Below, one piece after another: positions 25,198 through 34,210 of a DNA stretch of 48,042 bases. The notes beneath the pieces were generated by a model. The model saw only the letters and a list, made by a program, of their open reading frames with translations, searched no databases and was not told the DNA's origin. Positions within the stretch are counted from its first letter, which is position 1; each line of letters begins with the position of its first letter. Source of the DNA: Mariprofundus sp. (lineage in GTDB: Bacteria; Pseudomonadota; Zetaproteobacteria; Mariprofundales; Mariprofundaceae); NCBI GenBank assembly GCA_030951025.1, contig JAUZQK010000120.1:1-48042 (forward strand), in the 5' to 3' direction. The translations under genes and the position numbers were made by a program.

Positions 25198-26019
25198 ATG
25201 CGAATCAAATTATGGATTGGGATGGCGGCGGCTTTGTTACTGTCACCCATGTTGGCCTCAGCAGCCGATACTATCGATGGCAAAGCTCTCTATGGAGCCA
25301 ATTGTGCATCATGTCATGGCGCAACCGGTGAAGTCAGCGAGTACGGTAAAAGCTTAAAACCATTTCCAGCGCGCAACCACAGAGCGATTGCCGATCTGAT
25401 TGGCAGGGATGAAATGCGTCGTATTATTTCTTATGGTGTACGTGGCACTGCCATGACTCCGAAAAAATACACCCTTGATGCACTTGAAATCGAAGCCGTC
25501 ATTGATTACATCAAAACCTTTGAATACACCCCCAATCTGGCCAATGGTAAAAAACGCTTTGAAGCAGTATGTGTGAGCTGTCATGGTGTGGATGGTCGTG
25601 CTCAAACAGGCATGGGCGCTAAAAACCTCGTCTATTCCAAACTTAATCTGGAAGAAATTGTACACACCATGCGATATGGTCGTCAGGGCACGATGATGAA
25701 AAGCAATCGTCACCAGCTCAGCAATGAAGATATTGCTGATGTTGCCAACTATGTGTTTGCCCTGCGTTATATGGCCAACCCGGCCAAGGGTAAAAAACTC
25801 TTTGCCAACAACTGCAGCACTTGCCACGCCACACCTCGTACGGTCAAACTCATTGGTAACGCTGCCTCAAAACGCACTGTTGCAGATTTAAGTGATCGCT
25901 TGCTGGATCTACGTATCCGTCATGGTCGCCACGTTGATCGCGCCGGTAAAAAAGTTGAAAATCTCTCTGCTGATGATATCCAGGATATCGTTGCATACAT
26001 GAGGAAAAGTACAAAATAA
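25198..26019 (+). CDS. Periplasmic triheme cytochrome c
   Basis: This 273-residue protein has a signal peptide (about 1-22) and three cytochrome c domains in a row, each with one haem motif: CASCH (36-40), CVSCH (125-129) and CSTCH (206-210). The domains look like tandem copies of about 85-90 residues; in the first two, 'YGVRGTAMTP' and 'YGRQGTMMKS' give the Met ligands, while the third lacks an obvious Met. AAGGAG lies before the ATG. Its stop overlaps the hemN start (TAATG), so haem synthesis and this cytochrome are co-expressed. Confidence 0.88.
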   Translation: MRIKLWIGMAAALLLSPMLASAADTIDGKALYGANCASCHGATGEVSEYGKSLKPFPARNHRAIADLIGRDEMRRIISYGVRGTAMTPKKYTLDALEIEAVIDYIKTFEYTPNLANGKKRFEAVCVSCHGVDGRAQTGMGAKNLVYSKLNLEEIVHTMRYGRQGTMMKSNRHQLSNEDIADVANYVFALRYMANPAKGKKLFANNCSTCHATPRTVKLIGNAASKRTVADLSDRLLDLRIRHGRHVDRAGKKVENLSADDIQDIVAYMRKSTK

Positions 26020-27458
26020 TGGCCAATAGTCTCCACGATCAAAGCGCCTCCCAATTGGGAGGCGCTAATCTTTTCAACCTGGAAATCATCAAAAAATATG
26101 ATAAAGCAGGCCCCCGTTACACCTCTTATCCAACCGCACCAATGTTTCACACCGGCATTGATGCCAAGGATTATACCAAAACCCTGCAACGTGTGGCATC
26201 TGACCATGCCCCACTATCGTTGTATATTCATATTCCTTTTTGCAACACCGTTTGTTATTACTGCGGCTGCAACAAGATTGTCACCAAACAATACCATCGT
26301 GCCGATCCCTATCTGGATCTCTTGTTGAAAGAAATCGATCGTGTGGCCGATAGCCTGCAGGATGAAAACGGCAATGATTGCCAGCGCCCTGTCACGCAAC
26401 TGCATTTTGGTGGTGGCACTCCGACCTTCATGAACAACGATCAAATGCGTGCCATTATGAACAAGCTGCGTGCGCGTTTTCAGTTTGTGGCCAAAGACGA
26501 TGGTGAATTCAGCATAGAAATTGATCCACGCGAATGTGATGAAGATACCGTCTCTGTGCTGGAAGAGATTGGCCTGAACCGCATGAGCATGGGCGTGCAG
26601 GATTTTGACCCGATTGTGCAAAAGGCTGTCAATCGCATCCAGAGCAAAGAAGAAACACTGCGTGTACTCAATCAAGCACGCCAACATGGTTTTGAATCGA
26701 TGAACATCGATTTGATGTATGGTCTGCCGCATCAAACGGTAGCAACCTTTGATGCCACCTTAAAAACCATTATCGAATTCAGTCCTGATCGTATTGCTTT
26801 ATTCAATTATGCCCACATGCCGCATATGTTCATGCCACAGCGCCGCATTGATGAAGCAGCCATTCCCACGCCACAGGAAAAGTTGAATATCCTTGAGCAT
26901 AGCATCAACACCTTACTCGCTGCCGGTTATGTATTCATTGGCATGGATCATTTCGCCAAACCCGATGATGAACTGACCATTGCCCAGCGTGAAGGTAAAT
27001 TATATCGTAATTTTCAGGGTTATAGCACCCAGGCCGATTGCGATTTGATTGGCCTAGGGCTGACTTCCATTGGTTATATCGGCGGTGGTTTCTTTCAGAA
27101 TGAGAAAGAGATGGATCAGTATGCTGGCTGTGTCAATCAGGATGAATTTCCAGTCTTTAGAGGTTATATCTTGTCCGATGAAGATCATCTGCGTCGCCAG
27201 GTGATTATGCGTTTAATGTGCGACTTTGCACTGACTTACGAAAGTTTTGAAAGCGAATTCAATATCAACTTCAAACAGCATTTTGCTGATGGCATTGCCG
27301 ATTTACAGGAAATGTCTGACGATCAGTTGATCGAGCTGCGTGATGATGGTTTGACCGTATTGCCTGCCGGCCGCTTGTTGATTCGCAACATCGCCATGGT
27401 CTTTGATGAATACCTGCAAAAGAAAAAAGAGGGCAGCAGCTTCTCAAAGGTCATCTAA
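26019..27458 (+). CDS. hemN: Oxygen-independent coproporphyrinogen III oxidase
   Basis: This 479-residue radical-SAM enzyme converts coproporphyrinogen III to protoporphyrinogen IX without O2. The cluster motif is in 'PFCNTVCYYCGC' (Cys75, Cys79, Cys82, and the adjacent Cys84 typical of HemN), followed by 'LHFGGGTPTF' and 'IGMDHFAKPDDEL', all characteristic of true HemN. The start ATG (26019-26021) shares a base with the cytochrome stop. Residues 8-16 are coded by a perfect 24-nt palindrome, which could terminate or attenuate transcription. It is convergent with the SpoIIE gene, only 6 nt away. Confidence 0.96.
   Translation: MANSLHDQSASQLGGANLFNLEIIKKYDKAGPRYTSYPTAPMFHTGIDAKDYTKTLQRVASDHAPLSLYIHIPFCNTVCYYCGCNKIVTKQYHRADPYLDLLLKEIDRVADSLQDENGNDCQRPVTQLHFGGGTPTFMNNDQMRAIMNKLRARFQFVAKDDGEFSIEIDPRECDEDTVSVLEEIGLNRMSMGVQDFDPIVQKAVNRIQSKEETLRVLNQARQHGFESMNIDLMYGLPHQTVATFDATLKTIIEFSPDRIALFNYAHMPHMFMPQRRIDEAAIPTPQEKLNILEHSINTLLAAGYVFIGMDHFAKPDDELTIAQREGKLYRNFQGYSTQADCDLIGLGLTSIGYIGGGFFQNEKEMDQYAGCVNQDEFPVFRGYILSDEDHLRRQVIMRLMCDFALTYESFESEFNINFKQHFADGIADLQEMSDDQLIELRDDGLTVLPAGRLLIRNIAMVFDEYLQKKKEGSSFSKVI
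26043..26066 (+). promoter_or_regulatory. 24-nt perfect palindrome in the first hemN codons
   Basis: AGCGCCTCCC-AATT-GGGAGGCGCT is a fully self-complementary 24-mer, followed by TAATCTTTTC. It could fold into a very stable RNA hairpin with a short U-rich tail, like a terminator, and its right arm holds GGGAGG. It lies 22 nt into hemN. Confidence 0.6.
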
Positions 27459-27464
27459 GCGGGG

Positions 27465-28736
27465 CTAATCATGCTGATCTGCTTGTAGGATTAACATGGT
27501 TAAATCATCGCTCTGTTTTGCATCTGCCGTAAATTTTGCAATGCAATGTTTGAGATAGGCCAGGCACTCATTGGCATCGCTGGGCGCATGATTCAGCCAT
27601 TGTAACAACCGATCCGTGCCGAGCATCTCATCACTGACATTGCGGGCATCCGGGACACCATCGGTATAGAGCAGTAACATATCACCGCCAGCAAGGCTTA
27701 GCATTTCACCCTCATATCGAATGCCGGAAAGAATACCGGCTGGTGGCCCTGAAGCTTCATGATGCTGCCAGACTGAGCCCTGACTCAGATGAATCGCAGG
27801 CAAATGACCTGCATTGGCGATTTCTATTTGACCTGTTTTCGGATTCAGAATCATCAATAACAAGCTCACGAACATGCCTTGCTGTACTTTTTTGCACAGC
27901 TCCACATTAAAACGATTCATAATATCACTGGCACTACCACCACGCGACAATTGCAAACGCAAATCGCTCAACACACTCGACATCAGCATCGCCGCCGAAA
28001 CACCTTTGCCTGAAATATCGCCCACAATATAAGCCATGCGATGATCGGGCATGTGAACGGCATCGTAAAAGTCGCCCCCCACATCAAAGGCACTGCGCAT
28101 ATGAAATACAGCACGATAAGCATCAAGCTCAGGTAACACATCAAGCAAAAACGAATCCTGAATCGATTTGGCCAAGACCATATCATGCTGAAATATCTCC
28201 GCATCGAGCAGCTGTTGATGCGCGTGTGCATTATCAATGGCAATGGCCATCATCGGCACCATAGCCTCCAATAACTGCTGATCGGATGAGGAAAATACAC
28301 CATGCTGACAATTGATCACCTGACAAACGCCAATCAATTTCTGATGCACATACAAAGGGGTTGAAATCATATTGCGCGTAATGAAATCAGTCTGTCGATC
28401 AAACGCCACTTCAAAATGCGCATCGGCATAGACATCATCAATGCATAGCGATTCACCCCGTTGCGCACACCAACCCGCAATACCCTTGCCCATCGGCAAA
28501 CGACAAATCTCTTTAAGCTGTGCCTCTTTTTCACCCGCGCAGACATTAAATACCAGTTCATTTTTCTCTTCATCGAACAAAAACAATGAACAGGTTTCTG
28601 CATTCATAATCGATTGGGTATGCGCCATAATCTGCTTAAGTAAGGGTGCCAGTTTAAGTTCGCCAGCAATAAGATGACTGATTTCCAACGCTTGAAGCAA
28701 ACGCTCATTCTGTGTTTCCAAACATTTTGATAACAT
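27465..28736 (-). CDS. GAF-domain SpoIIE-type protein phosphatase
   Basis: This 423-residue protein has an N-terminal GAF sensor domain (about 20-165) and a C-terminal PP2C-like SpoIIE/RsbU domain (about 205-415). Metal-binding motifs are intact: 'DVGGDFYDA', 'VGDISGKGVSAAM' and 'LLYTDGVPDARN', with 'SDDLTMLIL' near the end. Such phosphatases dephosphorylate STAS anti-anti-sigma proteins in partner-switching systems; a STAS protein is encoded at 1-721. GGGGAG precedes the ATG. The input signal is unknown. Confidence 0.92.
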   Translation of the reverse strand: MLSKCLETQNERLLQALEISHLIAGELKLAPLLKQIMAHTQSIMNAETCSLFLFDEEKNELVFNVCAGEKEAQLKEICRLPMGKGIAGWCAQRGESLCIDDVYADAHFEVAFDRQTDFITRNMISTPLYVHQKLIGVCQVINCQHGVFSSSDQQLLEAMVPMMAIAIDNAHAHQQLLDAEIFQHDMVLAKSIQDSFLLDVLPELDAYRAVFHMRSAFDVGGDFYDAVHMPDHRMAYIVGDISGKGVSAAMLMSSVLSDLRLQLSRGGSASDIMNRFNVELCKKVQQGMFVSLLLMILNPKTGQIEIANAGHLPAIHLSQGSVWQHHEASGPPAGILSGIRYEGEMLSLAGGDMLLLYTDGVPDARNVSDEMLGTDRLLQWLNHAPSDANECLAYLKHCIAKFTADAKQSDDLTMLILQADQHD

Positions 28737-28863
28737 CTGCGTCTCCCCAGCGCCCTTATTTAGTCATCTCTTCGGCTCATCTGCATATCCTGCCAAGCAT
28801 GTCAGTCTATGCATGGCAAAATAATTGCTTATCATCGAAGCTTGAGCATTGCATCATACTTGC

Positions 28864-28878
28864 GGCACTCATACTGCC
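28864..28878 (+). promoter_or_regulatory. Possible sigma54 promoter ahead of pilT
   Basis: GGCACTCATACTGCC contains GG and GC separated by exactly 10 nt, the -24/-12 spacing of sigma54, with GGCAC and TGC matching the consensus. The pilT ATG is about 50 nt downstream. No good sigma70 pair was found there. Confidence 0.35.
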
Positions 28879-28928
28879 CTTTTAGGCTGGGCTTATATAG
28901 AGACTTAAACACTTATTAGGGAGTCATC

Positions 28929-29981
28929 ATGGAAGTATCCGAACTACTTGCGTTCACGGTCAAAAACAAAGCCTCAGATTTGCATTTATCAGCCGGTGAA
29001 CCACCGATGATCCGTATCAATGGTGATATGACGCGCATCAAGATGCCGGAAATTGATCGGCGCGAAATTCAGTCCATGGTCTATGACATCATGAACGATG
29101 GTCAGCGCAAAGCCTTTGAAGAGCACATGGAAATCGACTTTTCTTTCTCGCTCGGTGATATCGCTCGTTTTCGTGTCAACCTGTTTGAACAGCACCGTGG
29201 CATGGGCGCTGTCTTTCGCGTCATTCCCAATGAAGTTTTGACCCTGGATCAACTCAATTGCCCGCAAATATTCCGGGATATTGCCATGATGCCACGCGGC
29301 ATTTGTCTGGTTACAGGCCCTACAGGTTCGGGTAAATCAACCACCTTGGCAGCCATGATTGATCACCGCAATGAATCTGAACGTGGCCATATTTTGACCA
29401 TCGAAGACCCCATCGAATTTGTTCACCGCTCCAAAAGCAGTTTAATTTCACAACGTGAGCTGGGGCCGCATACCCATTCTTTTGCCAATGCACTAAAAAG
29501 CGCCTTGCGTGAAGATCCCGATGTGATTCTGGTTGGTGAATTACGTGATCTGGAAACCATCCGATTGGCACTCACTGCGGCTGAAACAGGTCACATGGTA
29601 TTTGCCACCCTGCACACCTCCTCCGCCCCCAAAACCATTGACCGTGTGGTTGATGTGTTTCCTGCCGCTGAAAAAGAAATGGTGCGATCCATGCTTTCCG
29701 AATCCATTCGTGCGGTGATTTCACAAACATTAATCAAAACAGCCGATGGACAGGGCCGTGTTGCAGCGCATGAAATCATGCTCGGCTCTCCAGCAGTGCG
29801 AAACCTGATTCGCGAAAATAAAATCGCCCAGATGGTCAGTGTCATGCAAACATCACAGCGTGATGGCATGCAAACACTCGACTCTCACCTGCAACTGCTG
29901 GTCAAATCACGCAAAATCACCCAGCAAGCGGCCATGGAGAAATCCAGTAACAAACAATTATTTGGTGGCGGTGTAGTTTAA
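28929..29981 (+). CDS. pilT: Type IV pilus retraction ATPase PilT
   Basis: This 350-residue hexameric ATPase depolymerises type IV pili and powers twitching motility. Walker A is 'GPTGSGKST' with Lys136, the same number as in Pseudomonas PilT. The Walker B region is 'DVILVGELRD', the His box is in 'TGHMVFATLHTSS', and the PilT-specific 'AVRNLIRENK' is present. It leads a run of three PilT-family genes; the rest of the pilus machinery is not in this window. GGGAG precedes the ATG. Confidence 0.97.
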   Translation: MEVSELLAFTVKNKASDLHLSAGEPPMIRINGDMTRIKMPEIDRREIQSMVYDIMNDGQRKAFEEHMEIDFSFSLGDIARFRVNLFEQHRGMGAVFRVIPNEVLTLDQLNCPQIFRDIAMMPRGICLVTGPTGSGKSTTLAAMIDHRNESERGHILTIEDPIEFVHRSKSSLISQRELGPHTHSFANALKSALREDPDVILVGELRDLETIRLALTAAETGHMVFATLHTSSAPKTIDRVVDVFPAAEKEMVRSMLSESIRAVISQTLIKTADGQGRVAAHEIMLGSPAVRNLIRENKIAQMVSVMQTSQRDGMQTLDSHLQLLVKSRKITQQAAMEKSSNKQLFGGGVV

Positions 29982-30027
29982 TTATCAATTAAAATTAAAT
30001 ACTTAAAGAATTTAACTGGAGCAATAC

Positions 30028-31185
30028 ATGAAAGGCAGTGAAGCACAGCATCAATCGATCAAACAGCTATTGTCTGTTATGGACAAACAGGATGCATCCG
30101 ATCTCTATATCACTGTCGGCATGCCCCCTTCCTATCGCATTAATGGCTTGGTACGCACCTTAAAGCAGCCCGCTTTGACCGCTGCACAATGCGAACGCCT
30201 GGCCAATGCCACCATGAACGAACGCCAGAAAGCTGCTTTTGCGGCTGAATATGAAATGAATCTGGCCCTCTCGTTTGATGGCATTGGACGTTTCCGGGTC
30301 AATATATTCCGTCAGCGCGGCCATGTTGGCATGGTGATTCGCAAAGTAAATTTGGAAATACCCACCCTTGAAGGGCTTGATTTGCCGGAAATATTTCAGG
30401 ATATATCCATGCAGTCTCGCGGTCTGGTGTTAATGGTCGGCGCTACCGGCTGTGGTAAATCCACCTCGTTGGCGGCCATGATTGATTGGCGCAACAGTAA
30501 TCAGGCTGGTCATATTATCTCGATTGAAGACCCGATTGAATTTATCCATCAGCACAAAAAGTGTGTCATCACCCAGCGCGAAGTCGGCTCTGATACGTTG
30601 GAATATCAAACAGCCTTAAAAAACACCCTGCGACAAGCACCAGATGTGATACTCATTGGTGAGATTCGCGACCGTGAAACCATGGAACATGCACTCGAAT
30701 TTGCTGAAACGGGTCATTTATGTCTGGCCACCCTGCACGCCAATAATGCCAATCAGGCTTTGGAGCGCATCATCAACTTCTTCCCTGAAGAAATGCATCC
30801 GCAGGTTTGTTTAAATCTGGCCATGAATCTGAAAGCCATCTTATCGCAGCGGTTGGTCAAAACACCGGATGAAAAACGTATCCCGGCCATTGAGATCCTC
30901 ATCAACACACCACGTATCTCTGATTTAATCGGCAAATGGGCCATTACCGAAATCAAGGAGAGCATGGCCACGGGCAAGACCTATGGCATGCAAACCTTTG
31001 ACCAATCATTGCAGGAGCTATGGATGCAAGGCTTGATCACCGAAGATGAAGCGCTGCGCCATGCCGACTCTGTCAATAATCTGCGTCTGCAAATCAAAAT
31101 GGTAAACCTCAAAGATTCCGGTGGTGACATCAGTGATATGGGGCAACTCTCAGGCGGTATAGATGCCGGCCAGCTAAAGATTTGA
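30028..31185 (+). CDS. pilU: PilT-dependent retraction ATPase PilU
   Basis: This 385-residue protein matches PilU closely in order: 'RGLVLMVGATGCGKSTSLAAM' in parts (Walker A with Cys in place of the usual Thr/Ser, Lys144), 'HIISIEDPIEFIHQHKKC', 'NTLRQAPDVILIGEIRDRETMEHA' in parts, 'HLCLATLHANNANQALERII' and a C-terminal 'ADSVNNLRLQIK'. PilU assists PilT under load. It lies 46 nt after pilT and about 10 nt before a third paralogue. Confidence 0.96.
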   Translation: MKGSEAQHQSIKQLLSVMDKQDASDLYITVGMPPSYRINGLVRTLKQPALTAAQCERLANATMNERQKAAFAAEYEMNLALSFDGIGRFRVNIFRQRGHVGMVIRKVNLEIPTLEGLDLPEIFQDISMQSRGLVLMVGATGCGKSTSLAAMIDWRNSNQAGHIISIEDPIEFIHQHKKCVITQREVGSDTLEYQTALKNTLRQAPDVILIGEIRDRETMEHALEFAETGHLCLATLHANNANQALERIINFFPEEMHPQVCLNLAMNLKAILSQRLVKTPDEKRIPAIEILINTPRISDLIGKWAITEIKESMATGKTYGMQTFDQSLQELWMQGLITEDEALRHADSVNNLRLQIKMVNLKDSGGDISDMGQLSGGIDAGQLKI

Positions 31186-31195
31186 AGCCATAAAT

Positions 31196-32290
31196 ATGCC
31201 ACAACAACGACAGATCATTGATGATTTATTACTGCTGGCCAATAAACATGCTGCTTCGGATTTAATCATCCGCACCGGTGACCGAATTCGCATGCGTATC
31301 GCCGGTGATATTGCTACCATCCCACTCGATAAAGTCGCCGCTCCTGATCGAAAGCTCAGCATCGCCATGGTACAGCATTTGATACGTCACCATGCTGCTG
31401 AAACCGAAATTGAAAATATCAATAATCTGGATTTTCATTACAGCTTACAAAACGCCTGTCATTTCCGTATTCATGTGCTGCGCACCAACAACAATTTTGG
31501 CATTGTCGCCCGTCTGATTCCACAAAATATCCCAAGCTTTAAACAACTGCGTTTACCACCCATCTTTGAAACGATCAGCCAATACCGCAACGGGATTATC
31601 CTGATGTCCGGTGCTGCAGGCTCCGGCAAAAGCACATCGTTAGCTTCAATGTTAAATCACATGATTCAGCAGCGCCCTGTGCATGCTGTCACACTCGAAG
31701 ATCCCATTGAATTTCGTTATAGCACCGGCCATATTGGTACGGTCAGCCAACGTGAAATCGGCACCGATGTGAGCAGCTACAAACAGGGTTTAATTGATGC
31801 CTTACGCGAAACACCCGATATTATCGTGGCCGGTGAAGTACGTGGTCGGGAAGAAATTCAACTGGCTCTGGAAGCTGCCGAAACAGGCCATCTGGTTTTG
31901 GCCACCGTCCATGCCACCACGGCCACAGGTACCATGCAGCGTATCATGGCTGCCTTTGGCCTCGATGAGCAGGCTGGTTTACGCGAGCGTTTATCTGAAA
32001 ACCTGCGTGCTATTGTTGTGCAAAAGCTGATTCCGATGAAGGCATCAAAAAAACGTATCGTCGCACAAGAAATCATGATCAAAAATTCGATCATCCGACA
32101 TTTTATTCTCGATCCATCACAGTGGAGTGATATCCCGCGCGCCATGGAAGAAGGTCATAATCTGTACGGCTCACAAAGCTTCGATCAACACCTGCAACAG
32201 CTGGTTGAAGCGGATCTGGTGGATTATGAAATCGCCCTGCCCTACGCCGTTTATCAAGAGGATTTCGCCATGCGCATGGGGCGTGTGTAG
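31196..32290 (+). CDS. Third PilT/PilU-family ATPase
   Basis: This 364-residue protein has the full PilT fold: Walker A 'GAAGSGKSTS' (Lys145), 'AVTLEDPIEF', Walker B 'DIIVAGEVRGRE' and His box 'TGHLVLATVHATT'. It differs from PilT and PilU at several conserved places: EVRG in place of E(L/I)RD, a diverged N-terminal PAS-like part, and 'IIRHFILDPS' where PilT has AIRNLIRE. It starts about 10 nt after pilU, so the three genes form one operon. It may be an extra retraction or accessory motor. Confidence 0.88.
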   Translation: MPQQRQIIDDLLLLANKHAASDLIIRTGDRIRMRIAGDIATIPLDKVAAPDRKLSIAMVQHLIRHHAAETEIENINNLDFHYSLQNACHFRIHVLRTNNNFGIVARLIPQNIPSFKQLRLPPIFETISQYRNGIILMSGAAGSGKSTSLASMLNHMIQQRPVHAVTLEDPIEFRYSTGHIGTVSQREIGTDVSSYKQGLIDALRETPDIIVAGEVRGREEIQLALEAAETGHLVLATVHATTATGTMQRIMAAFGLDEQAGLRERLSENLRAIVVQKLIPMKASKKRIVAQEIMIKNSIIRHFILDPSQWSDIPRAMEEGHNLYGSQSFDQHLQQLVEADLVDYEIALPYAVYQEDFAMRMGRV

Positions 32291-32298
32291 AACCGCCC

Positions 32299-33897
32299 AT
32301 GCTTGCCGATGGAGTAATACTTGCAGACCAAGCCATGCCGGCTGATGAAGCAATCCCCGCCCATATCCAAGCCTTCTACAAGGCCAGCACATACCCGCAT
32401 CCAGTGAATAACATCAGCATGATTCAAACCCATGCCTCTTGGGTTTTTTTAACCGGTGAATTTGCCTACAAGTTCAAAAAACCCATTGATTTCGGTTTCA
32501 TGGATTTCTCTACTCTGGCCAAACGCAAATATTATTGTGACCGAGAACTCATCTTGAACCGCACATTTTCTGCACAGCTTTATCTTGAGGTCTTGCCAGT
32601 TCACCAGATAGGTACAACGTTTAACCTGAATGGCGCAGGCAAGCTGGTGGATTATTGTTTAAAAATGGTTCAGTTCAAACAATCGGATTTATTGGATAAA
32701 AAATTAGCAGCTCTTGCGTTTCAGCCACAATGGATGGATCAGCTGGCTGAAGATGTAGCTGGCTTTCATCATCAGGCAGAGATTTACCCCACGGATATGA
32801 GTCCAGCCGATGCAAGCCCAATCTATGCAGCCTCAACCGACACATTCGATCATGTTTCTTGTCTGGCCGATCATCTGCGTGATAATCTGGCCATTGCCAG
32901 CCAATATCCGGAGCTTGGCATCGATGGCCAAACACTGGATACACTGCTGGGCTTTTCAAACACTGAACGCGTCAAACAACAACAAACATTGATCCATCGA
33001 CAGTTAGACCGACACATTCGCCGTTGTCATGGTGATCTGCATTTCAGAAACATTACCCTCTGGCAGGGTCGCCCCTGCCTGTTTGATTGTATCGAGTTTA
33101 ATGATCAGTACAGCATCATCGATAGCATGAATGATATTGCCTTCCTGCTGATGGATTGTGATGCACATGCACGTCCTGATTTGGGCATGCGCTTTTTATC
33201 CCGTTATCTGGAATGCTCAAACGATTACGCCGGGCTGAGCTTATTGCCACTCTATTTGTTTTACCGTGCTGGTGTACGTGGCAAGGTGAACTGCATACTG
33301 GCCAATGAACTGGCTGATCCAGCACAGCGGCAAGCGCAATGGGCTCAAGCGCGCCATTATTTTGAGCTGGCAGAGCGTTACACACACCATCCCACTCCCG
33401 CCCTGTTTGCCATGGGTGGTTTATCCGGCAGTGGCAAAAGTCATCTATCCCTGCTGGGTTGCGGCATTGAATCTGCCATCATCATCAGATCCGATGCCGT
33501 ACGCAAACGCATTGCGAGCCACTATCCCGATTTGGAACTGTATGGCTCTGAGATGCATGGCCACACCTATCAGGCCATGTTTGATGCGGCTCAAATCACC
33601 CTGCAAGCAGGTTATTCGGTCATACTCGATGCCACCTTTTTGCATCCGGACTCACGCCAGCAAGCACATGATCTGGCGCATCGTTGCAAGGTTGCATTAC
33701 ATTTTTACTGGCTCGATATCGACACTGCCCAATTGCAAGAAAACATCCGCCACAGACAAGAGCGTGGTCACGATATCTCCGATGCTGATCTCAATGTGTT
33801 GGCTTTGCAGTTGAAAGAGTACCAGCGACCGAGTGAATCATGGATACATTGGCTCGATGCCAATGATTGCTGGCCACGGGTGAATAAAGTGACTTAA
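32299..33897 (+). CDS. Aminoglycoside-phosphotransferase-like / P-loop kinase fusion (COG2187-COG0645 type)
   Basis: This 532-residue two-domain protein has an N-terminal APH-like kinase part (about 20-355) with the catalytic-loop motif 'CHGDLHFRNI' and 'LFDCIEFND'. The C-terminal zeta-toxin/gluconate-kinase-like P-loop domain (about 370-530) has 'MGGLSGSGKSHL' (Walker A) and 'SVILDATFLHP'. Such fusions are widespread but their substrate is unknown. The first ~19 residues are coded by an 18-nt tandem repeat (LADGVI/LADQAM/PADEAI). It begins 8 nt after the third PilT-like gene, so it is likely co-transcribed. No clear ribosome-binding site precedes the ATG. Confidence 0.85.
   Translation: MLADGVILADQAMPADEAIPAHIQAFYKASTYPHPVNNISMIQTHASWVFLTGEFAYKFKKPIDFGFMDFSTLAKRKYYCDRELILNRTFSAQLYLEVLPVHQIGTTFNLNGAGKLVDYCLKMVQFKQSDLLDKKLAALAFQPQWMDQLAEDVAGFHHQAEIYPTDMSPADASPIYAASTDTFDHVSCLADHLRDNLAIASQYPELGIDGQTLDTLLGFSNTERVKQQQTLIHRQLDRHIRRCHGDLHFRNITLWQGRPCLFDCIEFNDQYSIIDSMNDIAFLLMDCDAHARPDLGMRFLSRYLECSNDYAGLSLLPLYLFYRAGVRGKVNCILANELADPAQRQAQWAQARHYFELAERYTHHPTPALFAMGGLSGSGKSHLSLLGCGIESAIIIRSDAVRKRIASHYPDLELYGSEMHGHTYQAMFDAAQITLQAGYSVILDATFLHPDSRQQAHDLAHRCKVALHFYWLDIDTAQLQENIRHRQERGHDISDADLNVLALQLKEYQRPSESWIHWLDANDCWPRVNKVT
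32302..32355. repeat. 18-nt in-frame tandem repeat at the kinase 5' end
   Basis: Three diverged 18-nt units code for LADGVI, LADQAM and PADEAI directly after the start Met. The protein pattern is clearer than the DNA one, so the expansion is old. Confidence 0.6.
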
Positions 33898-34210
33898 ACG
33901 GGTGTATTCGCCCCATCTGCAACAACCCTGAGCAGCGATTTACTTGTCAACATACGCCTTTGCCAAGTTTAAAGGAGGGCGGACTCAAAGTATAAGTGCA
34001 ACAGAATGAAACAGGATCAAACAGGACCAAACAAGACAAGCCCTTGCGCTCTAAAGCCGGACAGCTCTATTTATTGCCAACACATTGCTCGTGATTCGCA
34101 GGGCAGGTTACAAGCCCAGACATGATTAGGCTTTATTTTTTTACCCATATCGCTACACTGCGCGACCGTTTTGGTAAGCCTCTCGGCTCACCTCGATCCT
34201 GGAGGATTTG
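33898..34210. other. 313-nt gap before sspA
   Basis: No gene or RNA was recognised here. The gap holds a 10-nt tandem repeat (34001-34040) and a weak hairpin AAGCC/GGCTT (34112-34133) followed by a T-rich run. That hairpin could end transcription coming from the pil cluster. Confidence 0.6.
34001..34040. repeat. 10-nt tandem repeat (four units)
   Basis: The units read ACAGAATGAA, ACAGGATCAA, ACAGGACCAA and ACAAGACAAG, close to one helical turn each. It lies in the intergenic gap about 170 nt before sspA. Confidence 0.65.
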
